From Clostridia bacterium (GTDB lineage Bacteria > Bacillota > Clostridia > Christensenellales > Aristaeellaceae): a stretch of 36,998 nucleotides of DNA. Under the pieces are notes generated by a model. It saw only the letters and a list, made by a program, of their open reading frames with translations. It searched no databases and was not told where the DNA came from. This document shows, piece by piece, positions 29,933-36,347 of this stretch. Where the stretch lies: the NCBI GenBank assembly GCA_017516305.1, contig JAFXDB010000089.1:1-36998 (forward strand). The letters run 5' to 3'. Both the position numbers and the translations under genes were made by a program. How positions within the stretch are numbered: the first letter of the stretch is position 1; every line of letters starts with the position of its first letter.

Positions 29933-31021
29933 TTATTCTGCGGTATCGGGCATCAGGGACATCAGCTGCTCGCGGTAGGCCTTCCAGTCGGGCTTGTTGC
30001 GGAAGTAGCGGGGCAGGAAGTTGCCCTGATAGTCAACGGGGCTGCGGAAGGTAACCTTGTTGTTGACGGACAGGTAAGCCACTTCGGCGCCGTCCAGGTC
30101 ATCGGCGATGGAAACCGCCTCGCCGCAGCTCAGGCCGCCCTCGGTGGAGGCCAGGTCGCCTGCGGTCAGCTGATCCAGGCTGGTGAACCACTTCACGCAC
30201 TGGCTCTTTTCGTAGATTTCACCGGCGAAGTACTCGCACTCGACCACGGCCTGACCGCCGGTGACAATCACATGGACGGTGCCGATCTGATGGGCGTCAG
30301 CCGCCACCATGGGGTAGCTCCACACGCCCTCGACCGTCAGATCGACGGGAACGATGTTGTGCCAGTCATCCGCGATCCCCAGATCCTTCAGGCTCAGGCC
30401 GGCCACACCGGCGGTGTTGTTGGAGAACCAGGTGTAGCTGACCTCCGGGCGGGCGCCGGGCAGCTCGTTCTGGATGGAGGAAAGGAAGAAGTCCACCTCG
30501 AGGGTGATGCCGCCGTAGGGGATATCCTCCTGGTTGATGACGCTGGCCTTCAGGTTGGAGCCGTCCCAGGTGACATGACCCGCCGCGCCAACGTTCTGGT
30601 TGACAAAAACCTGATCGTAGAGCACGGCGTAGGAGTCGTTCTCGTCCATGATGCCGTTGTCATAGCCGGGGCCGTAGCCGATGGAGCCAACGGGGATGGA
30701 AACGCCGTCCACGCGCACGTCCGTGACGTTCATGTACAGGCCGGGGAAAAGCGCCTGACCGTTATCGACAACGATGTGCAGCCGCTGCGCGCCCTCGGTG
30801 GACGTCCAGGGATGCAGATAAGTGAGGGAGATGGAATAGGTGCCCTCGCCGGTCACGACGGCGTTCTTGGTGGCGATATTGTCGTTGCCATCAGGAGAGA
30901 TGTTCTCCGGCCAGCCGGTGATGGGGGTGTAGAGCAGCCAGGCGACGGCGGACTGGGTTTCGGCGGCGGCGAAGGTCACCAGCAGCGCACAGGTCAGGAG
31001 CAGGGTAAACAGCTTTTTCAC
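29933..31021 (-). CDS. secreted protein, smaller member of a paralogous pair
   Basis: A 362-residue exported protein of unknown function. The start is a GTG at 31021 with AGGAGG 8 bases upstream; the signal peptide is residues 1-20 (KKLFTLLLTCALLVTFAAA). Residues about 25-185 form one beta-rich module with A-W-L-L-Y, V-T-G-E-G-T-Y-S-I-S-L and L-F-P-G-L-Y-M-N-V-T-D-V-R-V-D-G-V-S-I, resembling a carbohydrate-binding sandwich. Residues about 195-362 are a C-terminal domain (DLGIADDWHNIVPVDLT, then FRSPVD and WKAYREQLMSLMP) shared with the upstream gene 31183-32898. The shared ends are 80-90 percent identical by eye, the rest less. It has its own promoter and terminator. Carbohydrate binding is inference. 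Confidence 0.8.
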   Translation of the reverse strand: MKKLFTLLLTCALLVTFAAAETQSAVAWLLYTPITGWPENISPDGNDNIATKNAVVTGEGTYSISLTYLHPWTSTEGAQRLHIVVDNGQALFPGLYMNVTDVRVDGVSIPVGSIGYGPGYDNGIMDENDSYAVLYDQVFVNQNVGAAGHVTWDGSNLKASVINQEDIPYGGITLEVDFFLSSIQNELPGARPEVSYTWFSNNTAGVAGLSLKDLGIADDWHNIVPVDLTVEGVWSYPMVAADAHQIGTVHVIVTGGQAVVECEYFAGEIYEKSQCVKWFTSLDQLTAGDLASTEGGLSCGEAVSIADDLDGAEVAYLSVNNKVTFRSPVDYQGNFLPRYFRNKPDWKAYREQLMSLMPDTAE

Positions 31022-31086
31022 GGGGATGGCCTCCTCATAACGCGGCGATTCTGCCTTCCTGGCAGAATCGGACATATATTTCTCAT

Positions 31087-31115
31087 ATTATAGAATATAT
31101 TGGCACGTTCGTCAA
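31087..31115 (-). promoter_or_regulatory. sigma-A promoter of the smaller secreted paralogue
   Basis: Minus strand TTGACG (31110-31115), 17-base spacer, TATAAT (31087-31092). The same two hexamers and spacing precede the larger paralogue at 32966-32994. Confidence 0.88.
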
Positions 31116-31126
31116 GTGCCGGATAA

Positions 31127-31154
31127 CAGAAAAACTCCCCGGCGAACCGGGGAG
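31127..31154 (-). terminator. terminator of the larger secreted paralogue
   Basis: On the minus strand CTCCCCGG-TTCG-CCGGGGAG followed by TTTTTCTG: a stable UUCG-type tetraloop stem with a T-run, 29 bases beyond the stop at 31183. Confidence 0.93.
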
Positions 31155-31182
31155 CTGGGATAAAGCTGTCAGGCCCGGAAGA

Positions 31183-32898
31183 TTACTCAGCGGGCATCAG
31201 GGTCATCAGCTGCTCGCGGTAAGCCTTCCATTCGGGCATGTTGCGGTAGTAGCGGGGCAGGGTCGTGCCCTTGTTGTCGATGGGGGAGCGGAAGGAGACC
31301 TTGTTGTTGATGGACAGGTAGGCTATGTCGGCGCCGCCCAGGTCGGTCTCGACGTTCACGGTGTCCGCGCTGGTCAGGCCGCCCTCGATGGAGGTCAGGG
31401 CCTCGGGGGTGACCTCATCCAGGCTGGTGAACCACTTGATGCACTCGCTGTGCGGGAGAATATAGGCGGTGGGGCCGCCGGCGTACTGGAAGGACACGGA
31501 CACGACGCCGTTGTTGACCGCCACGTAAGCATGGCCGATGACGTGGGCGTCCGCACCGACGAGGGTGAAGACCTGCCAGCCGGTCCTGGTGAGGTCAACG
31601 GGGACGATGTTGTGCCAGTCGTTGGCGATGCCCAGATCGGACAGGGACAGGCCAGCCAGACCGACGGTGTTCTTGGCGAACCAGACGGCGGTGCTCTCCT
31701 CCACGGTGGGCTCCACGCCGACCTGATTGGTCACGAAGAAGGAAATCTCGATATTCGCCACGTTCTGGAAATCGGCGGTATCGACCATCTGAGCGGTGCC
31801 GTCAGCGGCGTCGTTCCAGGTGACCAGGTGGCTGCTCATGGCGGAGCCGTCAAAGATGGGAGCATAGCTGTCGGAGGCCTGGAAGGCGTTCTCCCAGTGA
31901 TCCCAGTAAATCTGGCCGTAGCCGTTCTGACCGGTCAGGTCAATGGGCTGGCCGTTGACCTTCACCTCGGTCACGTTGACGCGGTACTGCCAGCTGGGCA
32001 GCACATTGCCGCCGTCCTCAAAGATGAGCCACAGGTTCAGCAGACCGTTGACGGCGTTGGTGGCGGGATCCGCATCCACCCACTTGAATTCCGCGGACAC
32101 GGTGTAGTAACCGGGGCCGGTGATCTCAGCGTTCTGGGTGATGGTGTTGTCGTTGGGGGTCACGCCCACATTCTGGGGCCAGTAGCTTTCGTCGTACAGG
32201 TACATCCAGGCGGTGGTGATGGTCTCGGGGGCATCCAGCGCCACGCCGGCCTCGGGCTGCGCGCCCAGCTCCTCGGGAGCCGCGCCGGCTTCCTCGGCGA
32301 AGATGAAGTCCACCTCGATGGTGTCGCCGTTGACGATGTCATCGGGGTTGATGACCAGGTGGGTGGCGTCCTCGGGGGTGCCGTCAAAGGAACGGTAGCC
32401 CTGGGGGCCCTGCGCGTCGGGGGTGAAGAAGGGATCCCAGTAGCTGTTGTACAGGGGCACCATGCCGGCGTTGGTGTCGTCATGGTAGGTGCCGTAGTAG
32501 TTCTCGTTCATGGGGATGGAGACGCCGTTGACGCGGATATCGGTGATGTCCACGTAGTAGCCGGGGAAGAGGCGCTCGGCGTCGTTGAGGATGAGGTTGA
32601 ACTGGATGGCGCCCTCGGCCTTCTGCCAGTTGAATTTCAGGCCCACGGTGTACTTGCCGGGGCCGGTGATGACGGCGTTGGTGGCCTCGACGCCGGTCTC
32701 GGACGCGGGCTGGTCAACACGCTGGTGCTGGGGCCACCAGGGGAAGTTGGCCTGATCCTTCTCGTGGTTGGACGCGAAGTACAGCAGCCAGGCGGTGGCG
32801 GTGGTCGCCTCGCCCTCGGCGGACGCGACGGGAACCATGCCCAGGGTCATGGTGGCCAGCATGGTGACAGCCAGCAGCATGGACAGGAGCTTCTTCAT
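31183..32898 (-). CDS. secreted protein, larger member of a paralogous pair with duplicated beta module
   Basis: A 571-residue exported protein of unknown function with a signal peptide (residues 1-27, ending VPVASA). It contains two copies of the beta module found once in the downstream paralogue: residues about 35-200 (TAWLLYF, VITGPGKYTVGLKF, LFPGYYVDITDIRVNGVSIP) and 228-392 (TAWMYLYD, EITGPGYYTVSAEF, WQYRVNVTEVKVNGQPIDL). An acidic A/E/P linker joins them. Residues about 405-571 form the shared C-terminal domain (GLAGLSLSDLGIANDWHN, FRSPIDNKG, WKAYREQLMTLMP). AAGGAGG lies 7 bases before the ATG. No anchor or enzymatic motif is visible. The sandwich-like modules suggest glycan or surface binding, which is inference. 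Confidence 0.82.
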   Translation of the reverse strand: MKKLLSMLLAVTMLATMTLGMVPVASAEGEATTATAWLLYFASNHEKDQANFPWWPQHQRVDQPASETGVEATNAVITGPGKYTVGLKFNWQKAEGAIQFNLILNDAERLFPGYYVDITDIRVNGVSIPMNENYYGTYHDDTNAGMVPLYNSYWDPFFTPDAQGPQGYRSFDGTPEDATHLVINPDDIVNGDTIEVDFIFAEEAGAAPEELGAQPEAGVALDAPETITTAWMYLYDESYWPQNVGVTPNDNTITQNAEITGPGYYTVSAEFKWVDADPATNAVNGLLNLWLIFEDGGNVLPSWQYRVNVTEVKVNGQPIDLTGQNGYGQIYWDHWENAFQASDSYAPIFDGSAMSSHLVTWNDAADGTAQMVDTADFQNVANIEISFFVTNQVGVEPTVEESTAVWFAKNTVGLAGLSLSDLGIANDWHNIVPVDLTRTGWQVFTLVGADAHVIGHAYVAVNNGVVSVSFQYAGGPTAYILPHSECIKWFTSLDEVTPEALTSIEGGLTSADTVNVETDLGGADIAYLSINNKVSFRSPIDNKGTTLPRYYRNMPEWKAYREQLMTLMPAE

Positions 32899-32965
32899 GG
32901 TAAATCCTCCTTATAAAACGATAATCACAGCGGGACGAAAACGATCCGCTTGATGACTTGCTCCT

Positions 32966-32994
32966 ATTATAGGCGATTTTTACCATATCGTCAA
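32966..32994 (-). promoter_or_regulatory. sigma-A promoter of the larger secreted paralogue
   Basis: Minus strand TTGACG (32989-32994), 17-base spacer, TATAAT (32966-32971), with a leader of about 60 bases. Confidence 0.88.
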
Positions 32995-33018
32995 GGCGGT
33001 TTCTGTCCGAAAATTGTA

Positions 33019-33053
33019 CGAAAAATGGCACATCCGGGCGGAATGTGCCATTT
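33019..33053 (-). terminator. terminator of the ruv operon
   Basis: AAATGGCACAT (33023-33033) and ATGTGCCATTT (33043-33053) form a perfect 11-bp stem; on the minus strand it is followed by TTCGTACAATTTT. It lies 60 bases after the ruvB stop. Confidence 0.8.
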
Positions 33054-33112
33054 GAGCGGTGCGACGCCGGTTTGCAGACGGCGGGAGCGGGATGGAATAT
33101 GCCTTTCTGTGC

Positions 33113-34144
33113 TTACAGTTCCATCCGCACCTGGCCGTCGGCAGCAGCGCCGGGCTGGGTGCGGCCCATGTGCTGCCAGGCGGCGGGGGTGCAGATGCGG
33201 CCGCGGGGTGTGCGCATGAGGAAGCCAAGCTGCATCAGGTACGGCTCGTACACGTCCTCGATGGTGATGGCGTCCTCGCCCGTGGTGGCGGCCAGGGTAT
33301 CCAGGCCCACGGGGCCGCCGCCGAACTTGTCCATCATGGTGGTCAGCATGGTGCGGTCGGTCTTGTCCAGCCCCAGCTCGTCCACGCCCTGCATGGCGAT
33401 GGCCTCCCGGGCGACGTCCAGGGTGATGGTGCCGCCGCCGCGCACCTGGGCATAATCGCGCACGCGTTTGAGCATGCGGTTGGCGATACGCGGCGTGCCG
33501 CGGCTGCGGCGGGCGATTTCGAGGATGCCCGCGTCATCGGCCTGAACGCCCAGGATGGACGCGCTGCGGCCGACGATCTTTGCCAGCTCCTGGGGCGTGT
33601 ACATCTCCAGCCGGAACAGGATGCCGAAGCGGTCACGCAAGGGAGCGGAGAGCTGGCCGGCGCGGGTGGTCGCGCCCACGAGGGTGAAGCGGGGCACCGC
33701 CATGTGGATGGAGTTGGCCATGGGGCCCTTACCGGTGACGATGTCCACGGCGAAATCCTCCATGGCGCTGTAAAGCACCTCCTCCGCTGTGCGGGAGAGG
33801 CGGTGGATCTCGTCGATGAAAAGGACGTCGCCCTGGTTCAGGTTGGTGATGATGGACAGCAGGTCGCCGGGGCGCTCGATGGCCGGGCCGGAGGTGATGC
33901 GGATATTGGAGCCCATCTCCGAGGCGACGATGTTGGCCAGGGTGGTCTTGCCCAGGCCGGGCGGGCCGTAGAGCAGGATGTGATCCAGCGCGTCCCGGCG
34001 GGAGAGGGCGGCCTGGATGTAGATGCTCAGGCTGTCCTTGACGGCATTCTGGCCGATGTAGTCCCGCAGGGTTTTCGGGCGGAGGCTCTGCTCAGCGGCA
34101 TCCTCGGCCTGATACCCTGCGTCCATGAAGCGTTCCTCAAACAT
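33113..34144 (-). CDS. ruvB: Holliday junction branch migration ATPase RuvB
   Basis: A 343-residue AAA+ motor that, with RuvA, drives branch migration of Holliday junctions. Walker A is GPPGLGKTT (60-68), Walker [12 protein letters not shown], sensor 1 [11 protein letters not shown], with [16 protein letters not shown] supplying the arginine finger region and a winged-helix C-terminus ([33 protein letters not shown]). The length and order are standard. It is the last gene of ruvC-ruvA-ruvB and is followed by a terminator. The 51-base gap to ruvA holds an AT-rich repeat (34161-34198). Confidence 0.98.
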   Translation of the reverse strand: MFEERFMDAGYQAEDAAEQSLRPKTLRDYIGQNAVKDSLSIYIQAALSRRDALDHILLYGPPGLGKTTLANIVASEMGSNIRITSGPAIERPGDLLSIITNLNQGDVLFIDEIHRLSRTAEEVLYSAMEDFAVDIVTGKGPMANSIHMAVPRFTLVGATTRAGQLSAPLRDRFGILFRLEMYTPQELAKIVGRSASILGVQADDAGILEIARRSRGTPRIANRMLKRVRDYAQVRGGGTITLDVAREAIAMQGVDELGLDKTDRTMLTTMMDKFGGGPVGLDTLAATTGEDAITIEDVYEPYLMQLGFLMRTPRGRICTPAAWQHMGRTQPGAAADGQVRMEL

Positions 34145-34160
34145 AATGAACCCCTTGATG

Positions 34161-34198
34161 ATGAATTCTTAATTCTTAACTTCGTAATTCTTAATTTA
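34161..34198. repeat. AATTCTTAATTCTT-type intergenic repeat
   Basis: Between ruvA and ruvB four AATTCTTAATT-like words occur in 40 bases (GAATTCTTAATTCTTAAC, then GTAATTCTTAATTTACA). It resembles, but is not identical to, the GGAATT arrays at 3488, 29771 and 34815, and touches the 3' end of ruvA. Confidence 0.45.
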
Positions 34199-34801
34199 CA
34201 TGCCTGCCATGGAGCGCAGTGCCAGGCGCAGGAGCTCGTCCACGGGGGCGTTCCTGTCCGGCACCTTTGACAGGGCGTCGCGGGCCTCGCCGGGGGTGTA
34301 GCCCAGGGCGGTCAGACCGGCGATGGCCTGGGCGAAGTTGTCTGCCGCAGCGGGTACAGCCACTGCGGGGCTTGTGGCTGCGCTGCCGGATACGTCGAAC
34401 TGCCCCAGCTTGTCCTTGAGCTCCATGGCGATGCGCTGGGCGATCTTCTTGCCCACACCGGGAGCGCGGGAGATGGTCTTCTCGTCCTCCATGACGATGG
34501 CCAGGCGAAGATCCTGCACGCTCAGGGTGGACAGCAGCGCCAGGGCCATCTTGGGCCCCACGCCGGAAACGCCGGTCAGCATGAGGAAGAGCTGCTTCTC
34601 CTCCTTCGTGGCAAAGCCGAAGAGCTCCAGGGCGTCCTCCCGCACCGAGAGCCAGGTGTGGCAGCGCATCACGTCGCCCGTTTTCGGCGCCGCGTTCAGC
34701 GTCGCCAGGGAGCAGTTGAGCAGGTAGCCCACGCCGCCCGCGGCAAGGACAAGGGTGTTGCTGGTCTTTTCAGCCACCTGACCTTCAATAAATGCGTACA
34801 T
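34196..34801 (-). CDS. ruvA: Holliday junction DNA-binding protein RuvA
   Basis: A 201-residue protein that binds the four-way junction and loads RuvB. Domain I starts MYAFIEGQVAEKTSNTLVL; the helix-hairpin-helix motifs of domain II are LTGVSGVGPKMALALLS and ISRAPGVGKKIAQRIAME; a variable A/V-rich linker follows, then the RuvB-binding domain III (AIAGLTALGYTPGEARDAL, VDELLRLALRSM). GGAGG lies 8 bases before the ATG at 34801. The 168-base gap to ruvC carries repeats and palindromes. Confidence 0.97.
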   Translation of the reverse strand: MYAFIEGQVAEKTSNTLVLAAGGVGYLLNCSLATLNAAPKTGDVMRCHTWLSVREDALELFGFATKEEKQLFLMLTGVSGVGPKMALALLSTLSVQDLRLAIVMEDEKTISRAPGVGKKIAQRIAMELKDKLGQFDVSGSAATSPAVAVPAAADNFAQAIAGLTALGYTPGEARDALSKVPDRNAPVDELLRLALRSMAGM

Positions 34802-34814
34802 ATCGATTCCTCCA

Positions 34815-34858
34815 GAATCGCAATTCGGAATTTGAAATTCGAAATGCGGAATGGATGC
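34815..34858. repeat. AT-rich GGAATT-type intergenic repeat
   Basis: CAATTCGGAATTTGAAATTC followed by GAAATGCGGAATGGATGCG, in the ruvC-ruvA gap directly upstream of the ruvA ribosome-binding site. It shares the GGAATT words and the final ATGCG with the array at 3488-3521. Confidence 0.5.
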
Positions 34859-34892
34859 GTGGAACTGGTGCTGCGGGGCTCCGAGGCGGTGC

Positions 34893-34947
34893 GGAGGACT
34901 CAGTCCTCCGTGGCCGCGCAGCGGCGACCGCAGGGCCATAGCCCTGC
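34893..34947. repeat. two palindromes in the ruvC-ruvA gap
   Basis: GGAGGACT-C-AGTCCTCC (34893-34909) and GCAGGGC-CATA-GCCCTGC (34930-34947, ending within a base) are perfect stems about 20 bases apart in GC-rich, non-coding sequence between two genes that are normally closely spaced. They look like an inserted dispersed repeat and might attenuate ruvAB expression. Confidence 0.6.
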
Positions 34948-34969
34948 TCGACCCAGCGGGAGGGCCGCG

Positions 34970-35464
34970 TCACTTCATGCGGAACTGCTCCTTGAGGCGA
35001 CCTGCCTGGCAGTGGGTGATGGCGCAGGCGATGGCGTCGGCCGCGTCGTCGGGCTTGGGGATGTGATCCATGTTCAGCAGCATTCTGACCATCTGCTGGA
35101 TCTGCTTCTTGTCGGCCTTGCCGTAGCCGGTGATGGCCTGCTTGATCTGCATGGGGGTGTATTCGTAGAGGTTCTCGGTGTATTCGGCGGCGGCGATGAT
35201 GGCCGCGCCGCGGGCTGCGCCGACCATCAGGGCGGTGGTGACGTTCTGTGCGAAGAACAGCTCCTCGAAGGCCACCTCGTCCGGGCGGTACATGAGGGTC
35301 AGGTCGCGGATGCCGAGCTGCAGGGTGCGCAGGCGGTGCTGCATGGGGGTTCCGGCCTTTGTTTCGATGCAGCCGTAGCCCAGCAGCTTCATGCGGCTGC
35401 CGTTTGCTTCCACCACGCCCCAGCCCATCAGCGCGTAGCCGGGGTCGATGCCAAGAACGATCAT
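34970..35464 (-). CDS. ruvC: Holliday junction resolvase RuvC
   Basis: A 164-residue endonuclease of the RNase H fold that resolves Holliday junctions. The catalytic acids are visible: D7 in VLGIDPGYALMGWG, a glutamate in VAFEELFFAQN, and the C-terminal aspartates in KPDDAADAIACAITH. GGGAGAAAG precedes the ATG. It heads the ruvCAB operon behind the promoter at 35499-35527. Confidence 0.98.
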   Translation of the reverse strand: MIVLGIDPGYALMGWGVVEANGSRMKLLGYGCIETKAGTPMQHRLRTLQLGIRDLTLMYRPDEVAFEELFFAQNVTTALMVGAARGAAIIAAAEYTENLYEYTPMQIKQAITGYGKADKKQIQQMVRMLLNMDHIPKPDDAADAIACAITHCQAGRLKEQFRMK

Positions 35465-35498
35465 GTGCTTTCTCCCGTTCGTATGTTCGTACTCCTCT

Positions 35499-35527
35499 AT
35501 GATACCGCGGCGGGCGGGTTATGTCAA
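35499..35527 (-). promoter_or_regulatory. sigma-A promoter of the ruvCAB operon
   Basis: Minus strand TTGACA (35522-35527), 17-base spacer, TATCAT (35499-35504), about 35 bases before ruvC. I see a GAACATACGAAC stretch at about 35472-35483 just downstream, which resembles half of a LexA box of the GAAC-N4-GTTC type but lacks the second half. Confidence 0.8.
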
Positions 35528-35622
35528 CGCGAACACCGCATTTTCTGCCTTTTGCCCCTTTTATTGCCATGTGCGGAAATATTCTCAGAAATGATGAAAC
35601 GTTTTGCCGCCGGGGCGCGTAT

Positions 35623-35644
35623 ATACAGGTAAAAGCCCCTGTAT
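35623..35644 (+). promoter_or_regulatory. 22-bp palindrome upstream of a secreted-protein gene, candidate operator
   Basis: ATACAGG-N8-CCTGTAT, a perfect 7-bp inverted repeat, ends 10 bases before the GGAGG site of the next gene. Such symmetry is typical of a dimeric repressor site, but it could also be a leader hairpin. No convincing promoter hexamers were found. Confidence 0.4.
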
Positions 35645-35675
35645 GGTGGCAAAAGGAGGAAATCATATAAAGTAC

Positions 35676-35957
35676 ATGAAGCGCATCGGTCGAATGACGT
35701 CTCTGCTGCTGGCGGTGCTGCTGTGCCTGGGCGGTGCGGCCCTGGCGGAGACCGGGGACATGTGGGCGAGCATGCAGGTGGAGGAAACCCTCTATGTCCC
35801 CCGGGCGGACGGCACGGGTCTTTTGCACCTGGTCATCAGCAAGACCGGCCCGGCGATGACGCTGGATGGTGTGGACGCGGACTTCTATGATGCGGACGGG
35901 GAAAAAGTGAAGGGCGCGAAGAAGCCATTTGTCAAGGATAAATTTATCCAAAACTGA
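35676..35957 (+). CDS. small secreted protein, probably truncated by frameshift and IS insertion
   Basis: A 93-residue frame with a signal peptide (MTSLLLAVLLCLGGAALAE within residues 7-25) and about 65 mature residues (ETLYVPRADGTGLLHLVIS, then DADFYDADGEKVKG). I do not recognise a family. It ends at TGA just after an AAAA run (35950-35953); removing one A would continue the frame as TDGAYKFTKQASCILEP, which reads like more of the same protein, up to 36051 inside the IS left end. So the gene is probably broken, first by a frameshift and then by the IS; the 3' part would lie beyond the window. GGAGG at 35655-35659 is 16 bases from this ATG, an unusually long spacing, so the start is uncertain. 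Confidence 0.55.
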   Translation: MKRIGRMTSLLLAVLLCLGGAALAETGDMWASMQVEETLYVPRADGTGLLHLVISKTGPAMTLDGVDADFYDADGEKVKGAKKPFVKDKFIQN

Positions 35958-36023
35958 TGGCGCGTACAAATTTACCAAACAAGCCTCCTGCATTCTTGAA
36001 CCGAACCAGCAAAAACGGACAAT

Positions 36024-36067
36024 AGACAAAAAGCCCCCTTATGTAGGATAATAACTACATGAGGGGG
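36024..36067 (-). terminator. hairpin at the IS left end
   Basis: CCCCCTTATGTAG (36034-36046) pairs with CTACATGAGGGGG (36055-36067) with one wobble. On the minus strand it is followed by GCTTTTTGTC, a terminator pattern. On the plus strand it lies just before orfA and could shield the transposase from outside transcription, as in other IS elements. Confidence 0.7.
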
Positions 36068-36074
36068 TAAGATT

Positions 36075-36347
36075 ATGTCAGGGAAAAAGGGAATGAAAAA
36101 GTATCCGGAAGGGATACGAGAAGAGGTCGTAAGCCGGATTCGAAACGGAGAAAGTCAGCGTGCCATGAGCCGTGAATACGGGATCAGCAGATATGCGATA
36201 CAGGAGTGGCTGCAGCAGGGCGTTCTGCCAAAGTCACGAGGGCGCAAACCTGCGAAGACACTACAGGAGTATAAGTACGAGAATAAGCGATTGAAAATGG
36301 AAGTGGAGTTGCTGCGGGGTTTTCTGCGGCACACAGAAAGGAAGTGA
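36075..36347 (+). CDS. IS3-family transposase OrfA
   Basis: A 90-residue DNA-binding protein: KYPEGIREEVVSRIRNGESQ and MSREYGISRYAIQEWLQQG form the helix-turn-helix that recognises the IS ends. The C-terminal part (EYKYENKRLKMEVELLRGFL) is the leucine-zipper-like helix used for dimerisation and joining to OrfB. It overlaps orfB by 4 bases (GTGA). More AT-rich than the chromosome, as expected for a mobile element. Confidence 0.9.
   Translation: MSGKKGMKKYPEGIREEVVSRIRNGESQRAMSREYGISRYAIQEWLQQGVLPKSRGRKPAKTLQEYKYENKRLKMEVELLRGFLRHTERK

Noticed and set aside
35472-35483. LexA box in front of ruvC
   Set aside because: Only a GAAC half-site is seen; the opposing GTTC at the required spacing is missing.
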